From contig CM044517.1 in NCBI GenBank assembly GCA_024364805.1, positions 33,119,164-33,149,385 on the forward strand: DNA of 30,222 bases, written 5' to 3'. Below, piece after piece: positions 1 through 8,769 of the stretch; the first letter of the stretch is position 1; each line of letters begins with the position of its first letter. The position numbers and the translations under genes were made by a program. The stretch comes from Euprymna scolopes (lineage: Eukaryota > Mollusca > Cephalopoda > Sepiida > Sepiolidae). The notes under the pieces are model-generated. The model did no database searches and was not told the DNA's origin. It worked only from the letters and a program-made list of their open reading frames with translations.

Positions 1-27
1 TGGTGGTGGTGGTGGTGGTGGTGGTGA
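1..27. repeat. (TGG)n microsatellite
   Basis: Nine perfect TGG units at the window edge, followed by a degenerate GGT-rich tail to about 52. The array probably continues outside the window. Confidence 0.95.
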
Positions 28-52
28 TGTGGGTCTGGGTGGAAAATAGGTA

Positions 53-317
53 GAATGTAGAGAGTTCTTATGAATATATGGATTTGTTTACCTGCCACCC
101 GACAGATAAAGGTGTAAACTATAGTTGGTATCCAGCCCCGTTAAAAGAGGACACGCTGATAAGACAATAAAATCAACCTAGTCGATCCCGTTGGAATACT
201 CTTACGGTTGACAGCAACAGAGGATGGATATGCAGTATGCTCTGTGTGTGGTGTTGGAATTAAACGGCATTCGTTCCATGCCTAATATGGTGATGCTTCA
301 ATGACATGGTTTTTATA
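53..317. other. Unassigned DNA
   Basis: No open frame of note, no tRNA-like boxes and no recognisable repeat. The GC content is somewhat higher than in the AT-rich stretch at 880-1465. It borders the minus-strand coding-like block that ends at 318 and may be part of the same unknown element. Confidence 0.4.
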
Positions 318-611
318 TCATGTGTGTATCGATTGTGTCGTCTCCTGGTTCCCGCATAATTTCCATATGTGTGTAAAATAAGTGGCCAGCGAGATTTTTA
401 ACGATGTTAGTTCTTGTAGTGAGTCGTCGCAATCCTCCCACACACAACACCTGGTATACCCAACTAGTAACTCATTTGGTTTGATACTGTTCAACGGCAC
501 ATGACACATGAGTGCAAATTTCCTAACGACAACATATCTAACTACGCGCACATGCTCCAATGTTATCATTATTTGCTGCTCAGTCTGGTGTACCCTATTT
601 GTTACGGCCAA
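318..611 (-). pseudogene. Coding-like fragment with a block repeated elsewhere
   Basis: A 97-codon minus-strand frame I cannot assign. Its block RCCVWED...SLQ..TS.K (DNA about 400-465) recurs with changes at about 5825-5895 on the same strand (RCCMWED...SLQ..TS.K), so it belongs to a dispersed sequence and not to a single-copy gene. In another frame the same DNA reads VCGR.(A/T)TT, faintly like the Cys-rich tail of piggyBac-type transposases; that is a weak resemblance only. It lies directly downstream of, and in a different frame from, the frame ending at 602, so both could be pieces of one decayed element. Confidence 0.35.
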
Positions 612-866
612 TAGCTAAAATACCTCTGTACAAAAGTATTTAGTTCAAATATTTCTGCTGTCATTATGTTGCTTATATTAGCTACCTCTTCTCTAAACAT
701 TTGTACCTGGAAAAATAACTGTCTTAGATTAGCTCTGTTCTTGTCCAACTTTAGCCTGATAGCATTTAATATCGATACGCTTTCTCTTGCTACGTTTGAT
801 TCTTCTTTACATTTTCTCATGCCCTCCAAATAACTCTCACACACCTCTTCTGACACTGTTGAAAAA
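602..866 (-). CDS. Candidate 3'-terminal exon, helical protein of unknown family
   Basis: On the minus strand a good splice-acceptor context (pyrimidine-rich TGTTGTTTTTCAACAG, with a CTAAG branch-like motif about 20 bases upstream) is followed by 87 uninterrupted codons ending in a stop at 602. The peptide is charged and predicted helical by eye: it starts SEEVCESYLEGMRKCKEE and ends VQRYFSYWP. The length and amphipathic spacing suggest a coiled-coil or helical-bundle exon. I do not recognise the family. No upstream exon can be placed in the window with confidence, and no polyadenylation signal lies just downstream. The alternative is a fragment of an unknown repeat, since the adjoining block at 318-611 has a relative elsewhere in the window. 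Confidence 0.3.
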
Positions 867-879
867 CAACACACTTAGC

Positions 880-1465
880 ACTTCTTCCACTATTGGTAAT
901 ACTGGTCAGTTCTGTCTCGACTAAAGCAACCCTATTCCTTTCAAATACAGTTTTATATATTCCCATTGTTATCTAACGAGAACCAAAATGTCAACATGAT
1001 TATGTCGTATGTTTAGAGTAGAAACTGGATCTTGTGCCCATGTTCTTCAGCATCTTAATTCTGGTTTCCCTTATTTTATTCTTTTGTCCTCACATTCCAT
1101 GAGCGATGTTTCTGACAAAGGGTGCAGAATTGCTGTTTTTTGGTCCGAAACTACAAATCACTTATTGCTGGCTAATTTTTATTCTTGAAGTATTATTTTT
1201 TAGTTCCTTCCATCAAGTAGCTTCATGTCTTGTCTGGAGCGATTTCTATAAAATAAAAACAGCACAACAATAATACGAAACATTTATCCGTTAAATTTAA
1301 TTAAAGTTTAATGTTTCAAATTTTTATTTAACTAACTAGAATTATAGGATCTATGCACCAAAATTTCTCTTATCCATTAAATATTAAAGTATTTTAAGCA
1401 TGAAGCCAAATAAATTGGTTTTGCCTATTAAATCATTTCCAATGCAATCAATAATGCTTACCTAT
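880..1465. other. AT-rich DNA without visible gene
   Basis: No coding frame, repeat structure or RNA gene could be supported here. Short A/T runs are common. Confidence 0.5.
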
Positions 1466-1504
1466 TCATTTATTTATTTTTATGGTCGCTTATCAATATA
1501 AATA

Positions 1505-1588
1505 AAATATTATTGAGTGGCACGGGGTTATTCTTTTTTACAATTTTCCTTTTTATCTTCTCCAATCTCCGATTAGTCCTTTTTGTGT
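1505..1588 (+). repeat. Inverted-repeat arm (pairs with 2145-2228)
   Basis: About 84 bases reading ...TATTATTGAGTGGCACGG... to ...TAGTCCTTTTTGTGT recur in reverse complement at 2145-2228 with roughly 90% identity by eye. The (TA)n tract and a Penelope-like fragment lie between the arms. This may be one dispersed repeat in two orientations or the two sides of one composite element. Confidence 0.75.
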
Positions 1589-1665
1589 TCTTCTCGAAAT
1601 TGTATAAGTTCGATCCATAATCGCGAGCGCTTTCGACAGAAGTGCTTCTATCATCCTCAGGCATA
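1589..1665 (-). other. Hammerhead-like core motif
   Basis: On the minus strand the sequence contains CTGAGGA, then a hairpin (GATAGAAG pairing with CTTCTGTC, one G-U pair, tiny loop), then GAAA. That order (CUGANGA, stem II, GAAA) is the catalytic-core layout of hammerhead ribozymes, which are known in the terminal repeats of Penelope-like elements. An extra base lies between CTGAGGA and stem II, and I could not draw convincing stems I and III, so activity is doubtful. The neighbouring GIY-YIG fragment makes a Penelope-like origin reasonable. Confidence 0.35.
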
Positions 1666-1696
1666 CTGTAGAAATAAATGTAGAAATTGTTTTCTT

Positions 1697-1698
<2 letters not shown>

Positions 1699-1786
<88 letters not shown>
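1699..1786. repeat. (TA)n microsatellite
   Basis: About 44 uninterrupted TA units. It accounts for the Tyr-Ile runs seen in translation. Confidence 0.98.
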
Positions 1787-1789
<3 letters not shown>

Positions 1790-1905
1790 TTTTTCATAGT
1801 CACGTGGAAGCTTGTTAGGTGAGCGGACTTTTTTTTTATTTAATTATTTATTTTAATATTAAATATATTTATATACATATACACACGCACATATATATTT
1901 GAAAT

Positions 1906-2144
1906 TTATCCCAAACATTTCAAAACGTTTCGACTGCACACATAATTAATATTATTTATCTGGGGCTTCTTTGTTTTAATGTCCAACGCCTCGAGTATTC
2001 TTAGCCTATTTACATTTCTCTCACTCTGCAAAACTCTTGTATTTTCTACCATAATTCTTCGAAATTCCGAATGATGGCAGCCATGTCTCTTCAAATGTTG
2101 TGATATGGAGCTAGAGTCAGAGAGGTGGAGAGTCAATCTTCGTG
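1906..2144 (-). pseudogene. Penelope-like element, GIY-YIG C-terminal fragment
   Basis: The minus strand encodes about 75 residues ending at a stop at 1906: SSISQHLKRHGC, then LRILEALDIKTKKPQINN. The pattern S.I..HL...GH followed by ...EA.(H/D)IK..KP.(I/L)N is characteristic of the C-terminal half of the GIY-YIG endonuclease carried by Penelope-like retroelements. The reverse transcriptase is absent; the fragment begins abruptly where the 2145-2228 repeat arm starts. A dead, truncated copy. Confidence 0.6.
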
Positions 2145-2234
2145 ACACAAAAAGGACTATTCGGAGATTGGAGAAGATAAAAAGGAAAATTGTAAAACAG
2201 AACAATTCCGTGCTATTCAATAATATTTGTCTAA

Positions 2235-2677
2235 ATGAGAAGATGATACCTAAATATACACAATAAATAAAATAGTAGATGCATATATGCGTGCATGTGT
2301 GTGCGTAAATATTTAACCGATAAACTCTTAAACTACTGGTCACATAACAACACAGAAATTAACAGGAAATAATGATCATACACCAAGGATGGTTTATAGC
2401 GAGTAGAATCTTTGTTTGGATGGATGAATAACTCGTACAGAAATATGTCGGTAAGTTAATATGAAAAATGTTCATTTCAACTTACCGACATATTTCTGTA
2501 CAAATATAATCATAGCTAAATGTAGCTTAATTTTAAATTTTACTTATCTATCTGTCAGGTCATCTCAAACGATAGGGAATGTGGTTGGGACGGTAAATGA
2601 TTTGGTTTCGATTTTACCTGATGGCACCCAAATCATATTTTTTTTAACTTTTGTAATTGGCTCGTATATATAATATT
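2235..2677 (+). repeat. Dispersed repeat Rpt1, copy 1, left part
   Basis: This stretch shares ordered blocks with 20930-21150 and 21860-21905: AATATTTAACCGATAAACT, the ACTACTGGTCA block, AAATATGTCGG(T/C)AAGTT, GGTTTCGATT.TA.CTGATGG, and the T-rich TTTTTTTAACTTT. The GGTTTCGATT motif resembles a Pol III B box and GTCGGCAAGTTG lies where an A box would be, so Rpt1 may include a tRNA-derived SINE; that is inference. The repeat is interrupted at 2677 by LINE A and resumes at 5277. Confidence 0.7.
2435..2501. repeat. Perfect 23-bp hairpin
   Basis: Arms 2435-2457 (GTACAGAAATATGTCGG...) and 2479-2501 are exact reverse complements around a 21-base loop. The other Rpt1 copy (about 21080-21105) has only one arm, so the palindrome arose in, or was lost from, one copy. 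Confidence 0.9.
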
Positions 2678-5276
2678 TTTTTTTCATAGGCATCACCACA
2701 TTATCAAGGCCCAGAGGCCACTCAAGGATAAGGGTTAAAGAGTGTACAGTAGAAATTGGACAATATAGTAATCATTAGTAATGAAAATTTGGTAAATTTG
2801 ATAACTTATATGGAACGGCTCATCAAGAACTTATTTATTTAGACTTGAACACAACCATATTGTAGTCAGCCGGAAAGCAGGAAAACGGAAGACAATTCCA
2901 CAGGCCTGCAGTTCTAAGAAAGAAGCTTTGTTCATGGAATCTACGATTAGGTTTAGGCACAGATAAAGAGTGGGGGGAATTATTGATAGTGTTTACAGCT
3001 AGACGAGTGTTTCTTGTGAAAGTTTGGCGAGGGGGGACCATAGATTGAAGCTCAGTCGAACACTTTCCATGAAAATAACGATACATCAGAGACAAACTCG
3101 CAACAACTCTTCTGTGAGATAGAGGTTGCAAGGAGGAGAAAAGGACATCTCCTACGAGGCTACGAAGTCTATTTTAAACTCTTTCAAGGCAGGACAAGTC
3201 TTTTCTAGCAGCTCCTGCCCAGATGTGACAACAGTATTCCATCCTTGGACGTACCTGGCTCTTATATAGATAGAGAATTGCATCAGCAGTGAGATATTTA
3301 CCGGATCGATAGAAAGATACCACCATTTTTCCCGCGGCCTTGGCAACAGATTTGATGTACGTGTTCCATTTAAGATCAGGAGTAATGGTCAAGCCCAGAA
3401 GCTTGTCAAAACTTGAGGCCTCCTGAAGACGATAGCCATTCATTTCAATTGATGCCAAATGCGGATTAGAATGCTGATGATGTAAAGAGAGAAGCTTGGT
3501 TTTAGATGCATTAAAAGTAACTAGCCACTCCTTTCCCCATTGTACTACGTGCTCAAGATCAGAGGAGATAGAATTGGAGGGAACTTGGTCGTTTACTGTC
3601 TTAGATGTACTAGCATAAATGGTAGTGTCGTCAGCATAAATGTGTACAAATGATGTAAGGATGTGATTTGGAAGATCATTAATGTAGATCAGGAAAAGAG
3701 TTGGGCCCAGGATGGACCCCTGAGGGACACCGGCATTAATACTGTGAGCTTCTGATTTTTGCCCCTCAACTACTACTCTTATGAACCTATCAGAAAGAAA
3801 TGATTTAATAATTGAGAAGACATTTCCAGCTATACCATAGCTAGCGATCTTATAAAGTAAACCTTTATGCAACACCCTATCAAAGGCCTTAGATATGTCA
3901 AGAGCAATTGCCCTAGAAAGATTGCCATCGTCGAGAGATTTGCTAATCCTATGCGATATAACTGTAAGCACATCTGCTATAGATCTAGCAGAACGGAAAC
4001 CATATTGAGTGTCACTAAGAAGGTTATTTTTGTTGAGATGGTTGATTACTTCTGTATTTAACACAGATTCTAGCAACTTACTCATGACGCACAGGAGACT
4101 TATTGGCCTGTACTGAGAGGGGGATGAGTGATCACCTGAATTCTTAAATACAGGGCATACTGATGAGATTTTCCAGGGTTATAGGAAGCTATTCTCCTCA
4201 AGACAACGTTTAAACAGTTTTGTAAGTATGGGCGCTAGTTCAGGTTGAAGTTTTTTGATTACTATAATTGGAATACCGTCAGGGCCAGTTGCTTTACTGG
4301 AATCAAGGTTTTTGATTAGCTTGGCAACATCACGTACAGATATACGTATATCACATAGCGTGTTTTCTGATACAGGAGGAAATATTGGGGGTTGGCGGCC
4401 TTGGTCGGAAAGGGTAGAATTAGCTGCAAAGTTCTTGACAAAGAGTTTGGCTTTGTCTGATGCTGACGAGATTACCTCAGGTCCATTGATAATAGTTGGG
4501 ATGGAGCACACGCTTCTGTTCAGGATTCTGTTTGCTATTTGCCAAAACCGGTGGGAACCAAGCCGCTGCTCAGCTACTTTGGACTTAACAGATTGAGCTA
4601 ACAACTCTCTTGCGTTCCTTATTACTTTCTTACAATGGTTTCTGGCAGACCTGAAAACGGCTTTAGTTTCCATACATCTATTACGTTTGAAGCAGTGGAA
4701 AAAGTGATTTCTGTGCGCAATGGCAGCAGCGCATTCTGGAGAGAACCATGGCTGGCTGTTAGGTTTTTGCTGAAACTTTTTAGAGGGTATGAAATGGTCA
4801 ATACCTACAATTAACCACTCAGTCAGGTATAATACTATAGAGGACACATCCTTTTTAAACATGGAATGCAGAGGTAGATCAGATATAAATGTACGGAAGC
4901 TATCCCTGTCAGCCTTAGTGTATCGATATACTGTACGATGGAGAGGTACGTCTGGGGACTGATTACATTTCATTTTTATCTTAATTGATACAACAGAGTG
5001 GTCGGAAGATCCAAGAGAAGACAGAACAGAAACTGAACATAGTTCAAGGCAAGTTGTGAGAAAAAGGTCTAGTAGGCTCGCATACTGGCCGTCATTGTCG
5101 GGCACACGGGTGGGTTCCTGAACAATCTGAGTGAGGTCATAGGCAATGGAGAAATCATGACAGAACCTCCCCTCATCATCGGTCTTGTTTGAGTGGGTCA
5201 ACCATTCGACGTTGTGAACATTGAAGTCTCCACATACGTGAATTCTAGCTGAAGGATAAGCAGATAGGACTTGGTC
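2678..5276 (-). mobile_element. LINE copy A, CR1/L2-like, 5'-truncated
   Basis: A 2.6-kb minus-strand LINE. Its 3' end has a short A tail (T run 2678-2684) and is flanked by the target duplication AATATT (2672-2677 and 5277-5282). It is truncated at its 5' end within the endonuclease domain. The Rpt1 copy near 21890-21910 still holds the unoccupied site, which confirms both ends. By eye it is about 95% identical to copy B over the shared part, so the insertion is fairly young. Confidence 0.93.
2806..5276 (-). pseudogene. LINE A ORF2: endonuclease (partial), reverse transcriptase, C-terminal region
   Basis: Essentially one frame covers the end of the AP-type endonuclease (HVCGDFNVHNVEWL; GSSDHSVVSIKI, the SDH catalytic motif), a linker, and a reverse transcriptase with DSSKATGPDGIP, YRPISLL, LDISKAFDRVLH, GVPQGSILGPTLFLIYINDL and the catalytic YADDTT box, then the C-terminal MEYCCHIWAGA and LWNCLPFSCFP blocks. 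It ends at a stop at 2806. Breaks relative to copy B are an in-frame stop at 4179 between SFL and PWK, a stop at 3174 in the RV(Q)NRLRS motif, and a small change near 2833 that puts a stop before NKFLMSRSI. The N-terminal endonuclease is missing, so the copy is dead. Confidence 0.92.
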
Positions 5277-5450
5277 AATATTCAATAGAGAATTAGCTAT
5301 GGAATAATAAATATGAACTCTGCATAAATTAAAATATATTTAAGCGTATTTTACTATCTGGCAAGACTGGAAGGCCCCGCTAGTGTTTGCATCCATATTT
5401 TGAAACATGACGTAAATCATAAATCTATGACGTCACGCCAAAGCTATAAT
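5277..5450 (+). repeat. Rpt1 copy 1, right part
   Basis: Begins with the LINE A target duplication. ATTCAAT and CTGCATAAATTAAAATATATTTAAG match 21903-21953 and 22147-22160. Beyond about 5350 the similarity to the second copy fades, and the rest (to the mariner MITE) is unassigned. Confidence 0.65.
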
Positions 5451-5452
5451 TA

Positions 5453-5534
5453 TTAGGTTGGTGCGAAAATGATGTCGCTTTTTTATATGAGTTGGACGTA
5501 AAACAAAACGGCATTATTTTTGCACTTAACCTAA
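5453..5534. mobile_element. Mariner-type MITE, 82 bp
   Basis: The left end TTAGGTTGGTGCGAAAATGA and the right end, which reads TTAGGTTAAGTGCAAAAATA on the other strand, form terminal inverted repeats of about 30 bp. TA lies on both sides (5451-5452, 5535-5536), as expected for mariner target duplication. The ends and total size closely resemble the vertebrate Hsmar1/MADE1 pair, whose ends read TTAGGTTGGTGCAAAAGTAA. It carries no coding capacity and needs a transposase in trans. Confidence 0.92.
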
Positions 5535-5594
5535 TATTTAGTTAATGGGAATGCTTTAAGCCGTATTTATAAGAAAGTTTAGCATAAATACTTG

Positions 5595-5710
5595 TGTCTA
5601 TGCGAGTGTTTGTTCTTAATGTTTTGCGGGGGGGGGAGACATAAATTTTAACTCACTCGAGCACTTGTCATGAAAATAAGGATCGAGCAGAAATAGATTT
5701 GAGAAATTAG
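5595..5710 (-). mobile_element. Old LINE fragment, same family as copies A and B
   Basis: The stretch TGCGAGTGTTTGTTCTT, a G run, then TCGAGCACTT.TCATGAAAATAA aligns with 3000-3100 of LINE A (the region encoding STELQS and VPPRQTF) but is far more diverged than A is from B. It is a scrap of roughly 110 bp. Confidence 0.6.
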
Positions 5711-5824
5711 TTGCAAGATTCAACATGTTTTATTGAGGTTGATTATTTTATTATATATAAAAAAAAGTATCGCCCGAGATGATTATGATAGAATGAGAGA
5801 AATCATTTTCTACAGTAAATAACA

Positions 5825-5895
5825 TTTTGGCGACGTTCGTTTTTGCAAGGAGGTGTAGTTGTCCTCCCACATACAGCACCTGATATTCTTAGATG
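5825..5895 (-). pseudogene. Second copy of the RCC.WED coding-like block
   Basis: The minus strand reads RCCMWEDNYTSLQKRTSPK, similar to RCCVWEDCDDSLQELTSLK at 400-465. The shared DNA core is CCTCCCACA.ACA.CACCTG. No longer open frame surrounds it, so it is a decayed fragment of an unknown repeat. Confidence 0.45.
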
Positions 5896-5899
5896 GTCA

Positions 5900-6123
5900 C
5901 GCATCTAAAAAATATAATTTTGCTAGATAGACGAAGAAACGCAGATATCTAAAACTGGCTTCATAGTTGGCATGTCTATCAACAATATTATTCGAAGATA
6001 GAATGTATTTATCACTTGGGGGGTTGTCAGTCTGTAACTATCTAAAGAAATCATCTACATATTAATACGGTAGTAACTTTAGCGTACGTACGTGTATCAC
6101 GAAACCTAGATCATCAAATATTC
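5900..6123. other. Unassigned DNA
   Basis: Nothing recognisable between the RCC.WED block and the left arm of the inverted-repeat element. Confidence 0.4.
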
Positions 6124-6269
6124 GATCGGGAGACCCAATTTATTAAAAAGAAGGATAGAATATACTATGAACATTAAATTAGTATATAAACTGTGTCAAT
6201 CGCTTTATTGCAGATTAGTAAAATATCAATATTTCCCTAAATATATGTCACAAAAAAATGAAAATAATA

Positions 6270-7649
6270 CCATCAAAGGGTTGCTTTACGGTTAGTTATT
6301 TCCCAAAATTGTGTTCAAATTCATGCTATATTCACGAAGTTATGGCATTTTATTTATCAAAACAATGTTGCTGCCCATCTTATTATTGCAGATCTCTTAA
6401 ATGCCAAAAACTCAAGCGAATAAAGGTTATCGAAAAGCAAAGGATAGTTGCTGGGCTCGCAGAAGGATCGTCCATCAAAACTTTGGCCACAGAGCTGAAA
6501 TGGGTTTCAAAAACCTTGGCTGCATTCTTGAACAACCTGAACACCAAATCCAGAAAAATAAGGGCACCAGGAGAAACCTTTTAGATCGTGATATTCGGAA
6601 AATTCGTAGGGAAGTCAACCGAAACACAAACAGCATCAGTGCTTTCGTTTTTTCAAAAGCTGAAATCGCTCCAAGATCCAGGCATGCTCGATACAATGTG
6701 TTGAATGAGATTGCAAGGAACATCAAACCTCTTCCAATGCCTCCAATGAGCAGACAACATAGGGAAAAATGAATGGCTTCGACACAGAATTACATGAAAA
6801 TGGATTTCTAATAGGTCCTATTTAGGGATGCAGCCCATGCTACTCTTGACGGTCCGAGTAGATGGACCAAAGTCTGAAACTCGAACGGAACTCCGACCCG
6901 TTACAGAGTTCATCACTAACAAGGAGGTGGAGCCATCGTGTTTTGGCCAGGTATCATTGAGTATAAGTTGGTCGGATCATTCCGAGCACCAGAGGGTGTA
7001 AAGCTTACCAGCAATGCATACACGGCCTTTTTGGCTAGATGACCTTCCATTGCCACGTCTCTTTCAGATGATTTTTATACATGACAATATAGCATTCCAT
7101 TCTGCTTGGGGCGACAGCATCCTTCCTTGAATCTATGAAATTCGTTGGGGAAACTCTCATGACCTGACCACCGTGTTATCCAGACCTTAACCCCATTGAA
7201 TATCTCTGGTCAATATTAAAAAAAGGAGCTTATGAGGGAGAAAAGCAATTTATTTCAAAGGATGCCTTCTGGAGGAACATAGTTGATGTTGCTTGAGCCA
7301 TAACTACTTTTAAGATCAAAGAATAGACTTCCTCGGGGGTAAAAGGTTGTTTTAAGTTATTTTTTAAAAAATGGTGGATATGTCGATAAATAATTAATTT
7401 ATATGTGAGACCCATACCTAGAATATGATTTTGTTTATTATTCTTTGACAGAAAAATATAATAAAAAATAAAGTTCGCAAGATAAGACATTGTATTTTTG
7501 CCCTAAACCAACATTTTAAGAGATCCGCAATAAAGCGATGGACAGTGGAAATTCTTCGATAAAGAATAAAATGTCATAACTTCGTGAATATTGCATGAAT
7601 TTGAATAACATTTTTGAAAATAACTAACCTTAAAGGAGTCGTTTGATGA
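6270..7649 (+). mobile_element. Tc1-like DNA transposon, 1380 bp, dead
   Basis: Terminal inverted repeats of about 130-140 bp (6270-6398 and 7508-7649) share the blocks GGTTAGTTATTT, TTCAAATTCATGC.ATATTC and ACGAAGTTATG. TA lies outside both ends (6268-6269, 7650-7651). Between them is a broken transposase on the plus strand. Size and layout match Tc1/mariner-superfamily transposons. Confidence 0.92.
6395..7320 (+). pseudogene. Tc1-type transposase, broken
   Basis: The N-terminal helix-turn-helix part reads RIVAGLAEGSSIKTLATEL and is followed by KTLAAFLNN. A second frame carries DIRKIRREVNRNT, the second DNA-binding half. Further on, in changing frames, are ATLDGPSRW, QGGGAIVFWPGI (family QGGGGVM.WAGI), GVKLTSNAYTAFL, a D-N-x-A-x-H-S block for the second catalytic Asp, and LNPIEYLWSILKK with the catalytic Glu. 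The first catalytic Asp sits in FRDAAHATLDGP. Several frameshifts and stops divide it, so no functional protein can be made. It lies centrally between the inverted repeats as expected. Confidence 0.88.
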
Positions 7650-7652
7650 TAT

Positions 7653-7801
7653 GACGTGACCGTCTTGAGCAGAAATTAAAATCCCCTAAACCCTAAGTAA
7701 GGCCGGGTAAATATGCTGACGGTAAATATTACGTGACCATGACCATTGGGGAGATTAAAATTCCCTAAAACCCTGAGTAAGGGCAGGTAAATATGCTGAG
7801 A
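7653..7801. repeat. Tandem duplication, two units of about 77-80 bp
   Basis: Unit 1 (7653-7720) and unit 2 (7730-7800) share ACGTGACC, ATTAAAAT.CCCTAAA, CCCT.AGTAAGG.C and GGTAAATATGCTGA. The period drifts from 77 to 80 bp through small gaps. The CCCTAAACCCT string inside is incidental and not a telomeric array. Confidence 0.85.
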
Positions 7802-7839
7802 TTGTCCGTTAAACGTTGATTGAATCCCGGACAGCGGCA

Positions 7840-8440
7840 GGTGACCTATAAAAAGGGACGAATTTATTGTGCTTTGTAAAAACAGACATATACTTTATTG
7901 TTTAAAACAATGATAGGAAATGTCGGCATAATGTAGAAATGAAATAATGCACTCGTTGGCCTAAGGAACACTTGCTCACACGTAACAATGTTGACCTTTT
8001 TGATGGCGTGTGAGATAAATTTAGTTTTGGGCCCAGATTCTAAACTATGGACGACCTTTTAAAAATGCACACACGCAAAAGAGTCGGATATTTCTCGTTT
8101 GACGTGTTGGGTTCTGGTTGGCTGGGCGCATCGCCCGACCAACCCCGTTACCTTAGTATAAAAGAAAATACCCACGCCAAATTTAGTAGATTAAGCCAGA
8201 CCTCTGGGAGTGAGGACCTAACCAAGAGATATCACCCCTATCCAGCCGTCACCATCACCACCATTGTAAAGGACGAAGAATAAGACTTTTGGATAATATT
8301 GGTGTTTTTTATATAATCGAACTGAACGATGTATATATGTAAAAACTTGTAATTTTTGTGAAATGAACTTTTCGTAGCTAGAACCCCCGGAGTCTGTTTT
8401 TCTTTCCTGGCGCGTATGCAAAGCTAATTGATTTTCAGCA
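7840..8440 (+). other. Promoter-like or possible solo LTR-like stretch (fossil)
   Basis: Two TATA-like boxes (CCTATAAAAAGG about 7850, GTATAAAAGA about 8157), a possible AATAAGA signal near 8280 and a TGGCGC string near 8410 recall the order promoter, poly(A) signal, primer-binding-like site of an LTR-retroelement end. A 78-codon frame (8047-8283) crosses it but has no recognisable domain. No internal genes of such an element are present, and termini could not be fixed. Weak call; age unknown. Confidence 0.2.
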
Positions 8441-8769
8441 GAATCGACACAAAACCTGAGACGCTAAGAATTTATGTGAAGATCTCCTGGAAGAAGACGA
8501 TCACGACCATTTCATTTTCGATGAGGTCAGAGGCCATCTGTAGACTCGGGCGGGAGGGATTTACAATATAACTTTCATTTTGTTGTGACATATATTTAGT
8601 GAAATATTGATATTTTACTAATCTGCAATAAAGCGATTAACACAGTATAGATACGCATATCCTTCCTTTTTAATAAATAGGATCTCCCGATCACCGAAGA
8701 CAATATAAAAAAAATGATGTCGTACGTGAAACTATAATATACCTTCCTGGTCTTCTGGCTAGAATCCAA

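Larger units (their letters stand above)
6124..8692. mobile_element. Inverted-repeat element hosting a Tc1 insertion
   Basis: Arms at about 6124-6263 and 8567-8692 are reverse complements: GATCGGGAGA, TTTATTAAAAAG.AAGGAT, then a long near-perfect block with ATCGCTTTATTGCAGATTAG and AATATATGTCACAA. The left arm has about 25 extra bases. Removing the nested Tc1 leaves an element of about 1.2 kb. I could not see a clear target duplication. The arms share TCGCTTTATTGC.GAT with the Tc1 ends, so the outer element may be a non-autonomous relative of it. The interior holds a tandem duplication and a promoter-like stretch. Confidence 0.8.

Noticed and set aside
1583-1822. 79-codon frame with Tyr-Ile run
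   Set aside because: Produced by the (TA)n microsatellite.
3867-4061. Plus-strand frames over LINE A and LINE B
   Set aside because: Antisense shadows of the minus-strand reverse transcriptase.
7681-7695. Telomere-like CCCTAAACCCTAA string
   Set aside because: Only two units, inside a tandem duplication of longer period; not a telomeric array.
8047-8283. 78-codon frame as a possible small gene
   Set aside because: No domain and no start context; lies within a promoter-like stretch of the inverted-repeat element.
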